Assembly (NCBI RefSeq): GCF_963662755.1 | Contig: NZ_OY759725.1 | Span: 1,873,781-1,937,780 of the forward strand | From: an uncultured Sulfurimonas sp. | GTDB lineage: Bacteria > Campylobacterota > Campylobacteria > Campylobacterales > Sulfurimonadaceae | Direction: 5' to 3' | Length of the DNA: 64,000 bases | Shown: in pieces, positions 47,196-54,865 of the stretch | Layout of the letters: the number at the start of each line of letters is the position of its first letter | Numbering within the stretch: the first letter of the stretch is position 1 | Made by a program: the position numbers and the translations under genes | Notes under the pieces: model-generated | What the model saw: the letters and a program-made list of their open reading frames with translations, nothing else | Told to the model about the DNA's origin: nothing | The model's database searches: none

Positions 47196-49016
47196 ATTAA
47201 AAAATTATTCATAATATTAATCGTACTTTTACCGCTACTTCTTAAAGCTAATTATTCGCCTTTTGTAATTGAGCAAATTGAATTGATTAAGCAGATGAAT
47301 GATAATAATGTCACTCAAGAAAAAATAATGCTTATTGCTGATGAGCAAAAAAGATTATACTCTCAAAAATTAGATGAGTTTTTAAAAGATAAAGATCACT
47401 TTATAAATAACTATAAAAATTACGATGCTGAAATTTTTGCTTTAGAAAAAATCATCAACTTAAATAAGCGTTTGGGAAATAGCTACGCAGTTACTAGAGA
47501 TGAGGTTTTAGTAAAATCTTATAAGCTTTTAAATGCACAAATGAGTATGATAGCAAACATCCTTATTGCACTAGACAATATGAGCTTTAAAGATTTTGAA
47601 GCATATATGAATGAAATGTTTGTAAAAAATCAAGAGTACAATACAAAGCTTACAAGTGTTGATTATTTAGATATTTTGGAATTAAATCAAGACTCAAAAA
47701 TTTTAAAACAAGCTCAAGATAATATTAGAGATTATTATGCAATTATAGAGATGAATGCAGATGTTTTAAAGTATCTATCTCTATTTGAAAAAAAGATGTA
47801 TAGACTAAATAAGTACTCAAATTTTAATCTAATAAATCCCGTTATTTCCATAAATAATATTCCCTTAACACAAAGCATAAACTCTGCAATAGAGCCTTTT
47901 GGATTTAGTGTTGTAAAAATTATTATTATGATACTTGTATTTATTGTTATGTATATAATTCGTACATATCTATATATAAAAATAGAGTCTTATATAGTAA
48001 AAATAGAATCTTTAAAGAAATATTCTACGGATATATTGAGTAGTATTAGAAAGCCTACGGAAGTGATTATGATATTTGTAAGTATTGAACTTTTAATATT
48101 TATATATAATGACTTTGCAGGGGTGGGTTTTTTAAACGAAATCTTTACAATTTTATATGTAATTTTACTTACATATATAGTTTATAGAGTTGTAAATATT
48201 ATAGCATCTATAAAAATTCATGAGATACAAACAGTAGATAAAAAAATCAAAAGAGAAGTTATAAATGTTGGTATAAAAATAATTAACTTTGTTATTATGG
48301 TTATTGGTTTGCTTTTTGTGTTGTATCTAGCAGGTGCAGATTTGACCGCTGTTCTATCTGGTCTTGGTATTGGTGGTTTGGCAGTAGCATTAGCATCTAA
48401 AGACTCTTTGGCTAACTTTTTTGGAACTCTCTCAATTTTATTTAGCGATGTGTTTTCTCAAGGAGATTGGATAGTTGTAAATGGTTTAGAGGGAACAGTT
48501 GTTGAGATTGGTCTTAGAGTTACCACTCTTAGAACTTTTGATAACGCAATCATAGCTATTCCAAACTCTATACTTACAAACAAAGAGGTTAAAAACTGGA
48601 ATAAACGTTCACTTGGTCGTAGGATAAAGATGAGTATTGGAGTGAAGTATGACTCAAAGAGTCAAGATATACAAAATGCAGTCCAAGAGATACGTGATAT
48701 GTTAGATAAGCATCCTAAGATAGCTACTGTGAATACTAAGTATGATTACTCATCTCATAAAAGCTCTAAACTTGTCTCTAAAGAGGATGAATTAGGTATA
48801 AAAAAGACTCTGCTTGTTTATCTTGATGAGTTTGCACCCTCAAGTATCAACATCCTTATCTACTGTTTTTCAAAAAGTGTAGTTTGGGATGAGTGGCTAG
48901 AAACCAAAGAAGATGTTATGTATAAAATAATGGAAATTTTAGAAAATAATTCTTTAGAATTTGCTTTTCCATCTATGAGTATTTATAAAGAAAATGAAGA
49001 TAGCCAAAATAGCTAA
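47196..49016 (+). CDS. MscS-family mechanosensitive channel with probable ATT start
   Basis: A ~606-residue channel. A signal peptide (KKLFIILIVLLPLLLKA) starts at an in-frame ATT at 47196, placed 6 bases after AGGAG; the first standard start (TTG 47283) has no such ribosome site and would remove the signal peptide. A long periplasmic helical region (~30-210) follows, then membrane helices and the MscS pore/beta domain: GLGIGGLAVALASKDSLANFFG and DWIVVNGLEGTVVEIGLRVT. The C-terminal domain is typical. It probably protects against osmotic downshock. Confidence 0.88.
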   Translation: MKKLFIILIVLLPLLLKANYSPFVIEQIELIKQMNDNNVTQEKIMLIADEQKRLYSQKLDEFLKDKDHFINNYKNYDAEIFALEKIINLNKRLGNSYAVTRDEVLVKSYKLLNAQMSMIANILIALDNMSFKDFEAYMNEMFVKNQEYNTKLTSVDYLDILELNQDSKILKQAQDNIRDYYAIIEMNADVLKYLSLFEKKMYRLNKYSNFNLINPVISINNIPLTQSINSAIEPFGFSVVKIIIMILVFIVMYIIRTYLYIKIESYIVKIESLKKYSTDILSSIRKPTEVIMIFVSIELLIFIYNDFAGVGFLNEIFTILYVILLTYIVYRVVNIIASIKIHEIQTVDKKIKREVINVGIKIINFVIMVIGLLFVLYLAGADLTAVLSGLGIGGLAVALASKDSLANFFGTLSILFSDVFSQGDWIVVNGLEGTVVEIGLRVTTLRTFDNAIIAIPNSILTNKEVKNWNKRSLGRRIKMSIGVKYDSKSQDIQNAVQEIRDMLDKHPKIATVNTKYDYSSHKSSKLVSKEDELGIKKTLLVYLDEFAPSSINILIYCFSKSVVWDEWLETKEDVMYKIMEILENNSLEFAFPSMSIYKENEDSQNS

Positions 49017-49034
49017 TAATATTTTCAGTATTTT

Positions 49035-49050
49035 GTGATAAAATCATCAC
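49035..49050 (+). terminator. Weak stem-loop after the MscS gene
   Basis: GTGAT / ATCAC around a 6-base loop followed by TTTAAAAA. Only 5 bp, so it may be a weak terminator for the frd-mscS unit or chance. Confidence 0.3.
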
Positions 49051-49067
49051 TTTAAAAATCTATGGTT

Positions 49068-49073
49068 TATAAT
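49068..49073 (+). promoter_or_regulatory. Putative -10 of the torD-like operon
   Basis: TATAAT in context GGTTTATAATTTTAAC, 30 bases before the ATG at 49103. No -35 is clear. A moderate ribosome site (AAAGGTAAA) follows. Confidence 0.5.
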
Positions 49074-49102
49074 TTTAACAAATAAATAAAGGTAAAAAAT
49101 CT

Positions 49103-49717
49103 ATGCAACAAACACAAGCAAGAGTCAATATTTACGCACTTATGTCTCGCATCTTACTTCAAGAGCTAGATGTTAAGACATTTAAGATGATAAAAGAAGA
49201 TAAAAATATTTTAGATTTTTTTCCAACCCTAAAAGAGTGGAAACCTCTTAGTGAAATAAGTGAGGATAAACTTTTAGAGGAGTTCATAAACCCTGACTTT
49301 GTAAACCTTTCTATACTCCATCTTATACCTTATGAATCTTTTTATGTAAGAGAAGACCAGATGGTAGAGACAGGCGGAGCAAATCCTGTTACAGATATGT
49401 ATAGTGCATATAACTTTATGGTTGATTATGAAGCATCTAGAACTGTTTCTTCTGATCATATTGGTGTTGAGTTTGAGTTTATGCACCACTTATGTCTCGC
49501 AGAAGATAAAGCTCTAAGTGAGGGCGATATGCACTCTGTAAAAGAGATAAGAGAAGTTGAGTTGGAGTTTTTAAATAAACATCTTTTAAAGTGGGCACCA
49601 CTATATTTGATAAATATGAAGTTTGAAGCAAGAACTCCACTTTACTATGATGCAGCAGATATGGCTTTGGAATTTTTGTTAAGCGATAATGAGTATCTAG
49701 TAGAGTTGTCAAAATAG
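49103..49717 (+). CDS. TorD-family molecular chaperone
   Basis: A 204-residue helical protein that opens QARVNIYALMSRILLQELD and has VGVEFEFMHHLCLAEDKA and the ending helices of the TorD/DmsD fold. Family members bind twin-arginine signal peptides of molybdopterin enzymes and help cofactor insertion. It is the first gene of a four-gene operon with a polyferredoxin, an AroE-like protein and an unknown protein; no molybdo-enzyme gene lies in the window, so its client is elsewhere. No odd residues noted. Confidence 0.88.
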   Translation: MQQTQARVNIYALMSRILLQELDVKTFKMIKEDKNILDFFPTLKEWKPLSEISEDKLLEEFINPDFVNLSILHLIPYESFYVREDQMVETGGANPVTDMYSAYNFMVDYEASRTVSSDHIGVEFEFMHHLCLAEDKALSEGDMHSVKEIREVELEFLNKHLLKWAPLYLINMKFEARTPLYYDAADMALEFLLSDNEYLVELSK

Positions 49718-49721
49718 TAAA

Positions 49722-50828
49722 ATGTCTTTAATTTCATTAAATGCCAGCAGATGCGTTCGTTCACTAGCTCGTGAGAGTGAGTGTAATAAGTGTGAACTTA
49801 TCTGCCCAACAGGTGCTATAGTCATAGGAGACAATCCTTTACCATCTATAAACTTTGCATCTTGCGTTGGTTGTGCTGCTTGTGATGCAATATGCCCTAG
49901 TGAAGCACTCTCTCTTGATAACTTTAAGCCTACAGAATTTTTCTTTGAGTTTATAGAAGATAAAGAAAATTTAATCTCTTGTAGAAAAAATGTTCCTTGT
50001 ATAGCCGCTTTGAGTGTTGAGCATCTTATCTCTTTAGCAGTCTTAAAAAAAGTGATGATTTTAGATATGGGACATTGTGATGAGTGTTCTATCGCTCACA
50101 AATGTAAGCCTCAGATTTTAAAAAACCATGAAGAGGCTAGTTATATCTTAGATGCTATGGAAAATGCTGCAGAGATTAGACTTGAAAATATCTCTTTTGA
50201 AGATGAAAAAATTCAAACTAACGAGAGTAATAGAAGAGAGTTCTTTAGCGCTATAACTTTGGGAAATGTTGCAAAAGCAAAATATTCTTTTGAGAATGAA
50301 GTTAAAAAAGCAACAGATGAGTTAGTAGAACATACTCTTCAAAAAGCAGATATAGCACTACTGAGAAAAAAGAGAGTTCCAGAGAAAAGAAAGCTATTTT
50401 TTACAGCTATAAAAAGAGTGACAAAACCTTCTGAGTATCATGTTGTAGATGCAAATGAGATATCATTTACATCGTCTAAACTTTTAGATGAAGAGAGTTG
50501 CACAGCGTGTCAAATGTGTTACAGAGTCTGTCCAACAGGTGCTTTAACTTCAGATATAAAAAACTCTAAGATAGATTTTGATCCATTTCTTTGCATCAAG
50601 TGTAGCATCTGTCATGATGTATGTGAGAGTGATGCTATAACACTTAGTCCATCTTACAATGTAAAAGAGTTTTTTGAGCCAAGTGTTGCTAACTTAATTT
50701 CTTTTAATGTTAGAAGATGCGATGAGTGCAATATGATATTTAGTACAAATAGTGATGAGAAACTTTGTTATAGATGCAAAGCAGAAGATGAACAAGCAAG
50801 AGAACTTTGGGGGATTGTGGAAAAATGA
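49722..50828 (+). CDS. Multi-cluster 4Fe-4S ferredoxin protein
   Basis: A 368-residue cytoplasmic polyferredoxin. N-terminal clusters: C21-x2-C24-x3-C28 and C48-x2-C51-x2-C54-x3-C58; a middle Cys-rich stretch (CRKNVPC...CDECSIAHKC); C-terminal pairs CTACQMCYRVCPTG and CIKCSICHDVC; and a final CDEC...CYRC likely zinc- or cluster-binding. It has no catalytic domain and probably carries electrons in enzyme maturation or links an unseen oxidoreductase. It starts 5 bases after the torD-like stop and overlaps the next gene by 4 bases. Confidence 0.9.
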   Translation: MSLISLNASRCVRSLARESECNKCELICPTGAIVIGDNPLPSINFASCVGCAACDAICPSEALSLDNFKPTEFFFEFIEDKENLISCRKNVPCIAALSVEHLISLAVLKKVMILDMGHCDECSIAHKCKPQILKNHEEASYILDAMENAAEIRLENISFEDEKIQTNESNRREFFSAITLGNVAKAKYSFENEVKKATDELVEHTLQKADIALLRKKRVPEKRKLFFTAIKRVTKPSEYHVVDANEISFTSSKLLDEESCTACQMCYRVCPTGALTSDIKNSKIDFDPFLCIKCSICHDVCESDAITLSPSYNVKEFFEPSVANLISFNVRRCDECNMIFSTNSDEKLCYRCKAEDEQARELWGIVEK

Positions 50829-51586
50829 TGAATAATGCAAATGAAATTTCACGCCAAACAAAGCTTTTTGGCTACATTGGCGAAGAAGCTGGGGTGAGTA
50901 GATTTAGTGCTGTAATAAACAAGATGTTTAAAGCAAATAGTGATGATGTGATGATGATTCCTATGAATATCAGAGAAGATGACTTGTACTTTACAGTCTC
51001 AAATATGAAAAAGTCTCACGTAAATGGTGCGGTTATTTCAAATGAATATGTAAAAGATGTAGTAGAAATACTCGATGATGCAAGCACTCTTGTTAAAAGA
51101 GTGGGGATGTGTGATATCATATTTAAAGAGGGTGAAAAACTTAGAGGTGATATTTTTACGACTAGAGTTTTGACTGAGCATCTTAAGGATATTGGTGCAT
51201 CTAAGATAGCGGTTATTGGTATAAAACCTCATGCTAAAGCGTTTTCATTTTTAGCTTGTGGATTTAATGTAAGCTACTTTAATGACAATCTTGAAGAACT
51301 GATGCTTTTTACACAAGAAGTGGAGCATAAAGATGCTGACATAAACCGTATAGCATCTGGAATGAGTGTCGATTTATCACTATTTGATGTAGTTTTAGAT
51401 TTTTCAGAATTTAACTCTTTGGATATGATAGAGAAACTTCCCTTGCATTGTTTTGATATGAAGAACAAAAAAGAGTTTTCAGCTTTAAAACAAAGAGCCA
51501 ATGAGCTAGATGCAAAGTATGTAAGCTATGATGATATGATAGATGCTTTAACTACGCAAGCTTATAAAATAATAGTAAAAGGATAA
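50825..51586 (+). CDS. AroE-fold protein lacking shikimate dehydrogenase catalytic residues
   Basis: A 253-residue protein with the substrate-domain then NAD-domain outline of shikimate dehydrogenase (RQTKLFGYIGEEAGVSRFSA; VNGAVISNEYVKDVVEI; RVGMCDIIFKEGEKLRGDIF). In canonical AroE the second block reads NVTIPHK and the third ends GYNTD; here the catalytic Lys and Asp positions appear replaced (ISNEY, GDIFT), so shikimate reduction is unlikely. ATGA overlap with the ferredoxin gene; 50825 chosen over 50807. The context suggests a role in metalloenzyme maturation. Confidence 0.75.
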   Translation: MMNNANEISRQTKLFGYIGEEAGVSRFSAVINKMFKANSDDVMMIPMNIREDDLYFTVSNMKKSHVNGAVISNEYVKDVVEILDDASTLVKRVGMCDIIFKEGEKLRGDIFTTRVLTEHLKDIGASKIAVIGIKPHAKAFSFLACGFNVSYFNDNLEELMLFTQEVEHKDADINRIASGMSVDLSLFDVVLDFSEFNSLDMIEKLPLHCFDMKNKKEFSALKQRANELDAKYVSYDDMIDALTTQAYKIIVKG

Positions 51587-51592
51587 AATTTT

Positions 51593-52099
51593 ATGAATGA
51601 ACATGATTTAAGTGACTTAAGAGCAGAATTTGATAAATTTGTAAGTGATAAGTGCTCACTAGACCCAGAGAGTGGGATGCAACAAAATAGAGATGTTGGT
51701 GACAAAGAAGATGAAGAGCCTGTTCCACAGTTTGTAGATGCACTTACTTCAAGACTTTTAGCACCAGCTCATAGTGGGGTTTACCTCTCTCGTTTAGATA
51801 TCAAAAGAATAGCAGAAGCGATTGATGAGTCTATTCCTATAAAAGAGCGTGTAAAAATGGTTAGAGCACTCTTTAGACATACAACAAAAAAAGAGTATTT
51901 AAAAGAAGCATTTAATGAAATAGATAAGCATATAAATGGTCGTATCTTAATTTATAAAGAGTTGAGTGAAACTTTCCCTGCATCTAAAACTATTTTTGAT
52001 GAGCATATAAATAAAGCAGAAAAAACTATGAAAATGTTTAACACAATTATAGAAGATTTTGAAGAGATGGAACCAACAAGCGACCCAATGTTCGTTTAA
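51593..52099 (+). CDS. Unknown protein, last gene of the torD-like operon
   Basis: A 168-residue soluble, acidic protein; no domain recognised. It has a disordered Glu/Asp-rich region (~30-45), a conserved-looking LTSRLLAPAHSGVYLSRLDI segment and a helical C-terminus. It begins 6 bases after the AroE-like stop, so it is co-transcribed. A strong hairpin follows its stop. Confidence 0.7.
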   Translation: MNEHDLSDLRAEFDKFVSDKCSLDPESGMQQNRDVGDKEDEEPVPQFVDALTSRLLAPAHSGVYLSRLDIKRIAEAIDESIPIKERVKMVRALFRHTTKKEYLKEAFNEIDKHINGRILIYKELSETFPASKTIFDEHINKAEKTMKMFNTIIEDFEEMEPTSDPMFV

Positions 52100-52108
52100 A
52101 AATAAAAA

Positions 52109-52133
52109 TAGCAACGTACTTAGCACGTTGCTA
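52109..52133. terminator. Bidirectional terminator between the torD-like operon and pgpA
   Basis: Perfect 9-bp stem TAGCAACGT / ACGTTGCTA with a 7-base loop, flanked by A-rich sequence on one side and ATGCTTTTT on the other, so it can end transcription from both the plus-strand operon and the minus-strand pgpA gene. Confidence 0.7.
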
Positions 52134-52139
52134 TGCTTT

Positions 52140-52649
52140 TTACATAGTGTAAGCTTGTAACTCTAACCAAGCTTGCCAGATAAGTGAAGAAACAATTCCA
52201 GCTGCAAAACCAGCTAAAATATCATCGCCCATAACTCCGATGCCACCCTTTGCTTCTCTATCTATTCTTCCTATAATAGATGGTTTTTTAATGTCAAAAT
52301 ATCTAAATAGCACAAACGATAATATCGCTTGAATTAAAAATCCATTTTCAAGGTTTGTCATCTCTCCCATTGTAACGCTTATAGCAGGTGCGACGCTTAG
52401 TGCAAACCACATTCCAGCCAACTCATCTATAACTATACGTTTATCATCATGGATGCCAGATTTTGCTTCATATTTATTTATCTCTCGTATGGCTATAATG
52501 CTTATTAAAATAGTTGCTAAAAAAAGTGTTTCAATCTCAAAAAAACTTAGTATCAAGATGCCAAGTATAAGTGCGACTAAGCTTCCTGCAGTTCCAGGAG
52601 CTTTTGGAAATAGACCGCTATAGCCAAGTGTTATAAAAAACCAATTCAT
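52140..52649 (-). CDS. pgpA: Phosphatidylglycerophosphatase A
   Basis: A 169-residue membrane enzyme of phospholipid synthesis that dephosphorylates phosphatidylglycerophosphate. Opening WFFITLGYSGLFPKAPGTAGSL is diagnostic (the KAPGTxGS motif), with KRIVIDELAGMW as second active-site block and GGIGVMGDDILAG near the C-terminus. About four membrane helices. It is the last gene of the block also holding the ATP-sulfurylase-like gene, the HP1021-type regulator and ispDF, separated from them by a palindromic element. Confidence 0.95.
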   Translation of the reverse strand: MNWFFITLGYSGLFPKAPGTAGSLVALILGILILSFFEIETLFLATILISIIAIREINKYEAKSGIHDDKRIVIDELAGMWFALSVAPAISVTMGEMTNLENGFLIQAILSFVLFRYFDIKKPSIIGRIDREAKGGIGVMGDDILAGFAAGIVSSLIWQAWLELQAYTM

Positions 52650-52680
52650 ATAATTTTAATTCCTTAATTTTATTTCATAA

Positions 52681-52814
52681 AATGAAGGGAACCCTTCATT
52701 ATATTTTATTACGCTAAAGGAAGTAATTCCTTTAGCTACGCTAATACCCCAAGGGTACTCCGTCGTGCGCGCTTAGTTTCCTTCGGCAGAAAGCCCCATA
52801 GCACTAATGCTATG
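52681..52814. repeat. Cluster of four palindromes between pgpA and the ATP-sulfurylase-like gene
   Basis: Four hairpins in ~135 bases: AATGAAGGG / CCCTTCATT (52681-52700), GCTAAAGGAA / TTCCTTTAGC (52713-52736), TACCC / GGGTA (52745-52757), and CATAGCA / TGCTATG (52797-52814, which includes the upstream gene's stop). The stretch 52740-52796 is GC-rich for this genome. No coding frame is seen in 52650-52809. It may be a mobile or dispersed intergenic repeat, a terminator/processing array, or a structured RNA. Confidence 0.6.
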
Positions 52815-54000
52815 TTAGTGATGTAGTTTGGTAGAGTTTCATTAACTCAAGGTAAAAATCTCTTTCTGTATGTTCTTCTAAAAGACCCTCTACTGGCAAT
52901 ATATCATAGTATAGTTTTTCTAAGTTTTTAAATCTTTTTGGAAATAATTTAGAGAGAATTTGAGCAGATATTTCTTTTCTAATAAGAATTGTTGGCGGTA
53001 GTAAACCAAGTTCTAAAAGCTCTAATATAGAATCTGAATGGTAAGATATTTGATGGTGTTGTCCATGAGGACAAGTGCTTTTGCTAACAAGAGTTGTACA
53101 TTTATCGCAGTAAACATACTCACTTGCTACATTTATATCTATATCTATTCCAACCACTCTATCGATTATAGATTTATTTGAGTTACAATCATAAAACATA
53201 CCAAGACCAGCATGATTTCGTCCAATTGTAAGTCTATCACAGCCATAATTTTTTGCAACAATAGCATCTATGATAATTTCATTATAACCTGCAAAAATAT
53301 AGCTATTTTCCAAAGGAACAACAACTACATGATTTTTAGTTAAGAAGTTGTTTATAAAAAACTCTAAGGACTCTTTTCTTATTTCATAATTAAGATTTGA
53401 TTCACTAGATGCTTTTAGTAAAAATATAACCAGCAAATCAGTGTTTTCAAGTGCTTGACGAATTAGTTTCTCATGAGCACGATGAAGAGGATTTGCAGCC
53501 ATTACAAGAGATGTCGTATGCTTAGCATCTACGAGTTCTTTCGCTTCTTGAATTATTTTTTTGTTGTTATCATTAGATTTATTTATAAGTTCATAATCTC
53601 CAGAAACAGCAAGAGGTCCGAGTCTGTTCATCGTTGCTTGAACACCAGGATGACTAATATCGTCTGTTCCATATATATGCTTGATTCTATCGCTTGGGTC
53701 TATGTGAAAGACTTCATCTACTATTAGAGTAGCAAATGGTTCACCTTTAAAAAGGATAGAAATTTCTTCACCTACTTCTAAACTTTTTAAAACTTCTGCA
53801 TTTTTTTTACCTGATGGTGCCAATATAAATGGAAAAGGAAAAGTTTTTCCATCAATGAGTCCTGTTTCTAAAACGATTTGACTCTGTTTAAAATTCATCA
53901 AAGAAGTAGCAGGTTCTAGTAATCCATCTTTTAGTAACTCTAAGGCAGATGCTGCTTCTTTATCAATTAGAAGAGTTTTATTTTTTCTTGATGATGTCAT
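52810..54000 (-). CDS. sat: Divergent ATP-sulfurylase-like protein
   Basis: A 396-residue protein with the ATP sulfurylase fold: PUA-like N-terminal domain, then the nucleotidyltransferase domain with NPLHRAH (170-176) and GRNHAGLG (260-267), and a Zn-type CDKC...CPHG motif (298-311). Several substrate motifs deviate: the usual Q-T-R before NP is MAA, the R of MRYAGPRE is replaced (SYIFAGYNE), and the SGT motif near the end is absent (ISYHSDS). Sulfate activation is therefore doubtful. It overlaps the HP1021-type gene by 23 bases. Confidence 0.8.
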   Translation of the reverse strand: MTSSRKNKTLLIDKEAASALELLKDGLLEPATSLMNFKQSQIVLETGLIDGKTFPFPFILAPSGKKNAEVLKSLEVGEEISILFKGEPFATLIVDEVFHIDPSDRIKHIYGTDDISHPGVQATMNRLGPLAVSGDYELINKSNDNNKKIIQEAKELVDAKHTTSLVMAANPLHRAHEKLIRQALENTDLLVIFLLKASSESNLNYEIRKESLEFFINNFLTKNHVVVVPLENSYIFAGYNEIIIDAIVAKNYGCDRLTIGRNHAGLGMFYDCNSNKSIIDRVVGIDIDINVASEYVYCDKCTTLVSKSTCPHGQHHQISYHSDSILELLELGLLPPTILIRKEISAQILSKLFPKRFKNLEKLYYDILPVEGLLEEHTERDFYLELMKLYQTTSLT

Positions 54001-54865
54001 ATTTTTTTCGTTTTTCCCATAAACTTTTACGGCTAATGCCTAGCTTTTTAGATAATTCTATATCTGGAAACTTATATTGATAGTTAAGTACTATATACTT
54101 AACATAATCCTCAATTGGTAAAATATCACCTTGATCAAAAATATTATTTTCACTCTTTATTTCTAATATTTTATGCTCTACATCTTCAATCTTGTCTGTG
54201 CTTGATATAATGGCTTTTTTGTTACTTATGAGGGTACAAAAAGTTTTTCTATCGGCTTTTTTAAGAGTTTGATAATCGATGATATAGATAATAGAGTCTT
54301 GATTTAGTGACTCAATCTCACTCATAGCTTTTGGGTCGCTAAGTGTTATGAAATGTATAGGTAAATCTTTTTCATAGGCGTGTTCAAAAGCAAAAGCATC
54401 TGCATATTTTTGAAATGAAGATGAGATAAAAATAGGGAGTTCTATAGAATCATGATCATATTCATGGCTTAGTGTTGAAAAAGTATGAGTTAAATACTTT
54501 TTATATGCTGCATCTCTCTTTTTTAATTTTTCATAATCTTGATAATGATCTATTTTTCTAATTAGCTCTTCAATCATAAATGGTTTTAAAATATAATCTT
54601 TTGCACCAGCACTTAGAGGTTTAGAGACTGTGTCATTTGATATATATGAGACCATTAAAATTATGATAGCTTTTTTAAAAGTTTCAATTACTGGATTAAA
54701 ATCTTGACCATTTATATTTGTAGATAGTAAGACAACATCATAATTATTACTTTTTATTGCATCTCTTGTTGATGTACACATTTCACAAATGTGACCTAAC
54801 TCGCCTAACTTTGTAGCAATACTCTGCGCTAAATAAACTTCGTTTTCTATAATCAGTATCTTCAA
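53978..54865 (-). CDS. hp1021: HP1021/CemR-type atypical response regulator
   Basis: A 295-residue regulator with an N-terminal receiver fold, a ~130-residue middle region and a C-terminal helix-turn-helix (ELSKKLGISRKSLWEKRKKY). The phospho-acceptor Asp is replaced by serine at 48 (VVLLSTNING), and the acidic pair is atypical (IENE), so it cannot be switched by standard phosphorylation. Its length, structure and neighbours (ispDF, ATP-sulfurylase-like gene, pgpA) match the Helicobacter HP1021 / Campylobacter Cj1608 regulator as I recall it, a redox-responsive master regulator. Start TTG 54865 overlaps the ispDF stop. Confidence 0.88.
   Translation of the reverse strand: MKILIIENEVYLAQSIATKLGELGHICEMCTSTRDAIKSNNYDVVLLSTNINGQDFNPVIETFKKAIIILMVSYISNDTVSKPLSAGAKDYILKPFMIEELIRKIDHYQDYEKLKKRDAAYKKYLTHTFSTLSHEYDHDSIELPIFISSSFQKYADAFAFEHAYEKDLPIHFITLSDPKAMSEIESLNQDSIIYIIDYQTLKKADRKTFCTLISNKKAIISSTDKIEDVEHKILEIKSENNIFDQGDILPIEDYVKYIVLNYQYKFPDIELSKKLGISRKSLWEKRKKYDIIKKK

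Noticed and set aside
52738..52800. tRNA, SRP RNA or other known RNA in the GC-rich block
   Set aside because: No T-arm GTTCGA, anticodon-type layout or SRP tetraloop consensus seen.
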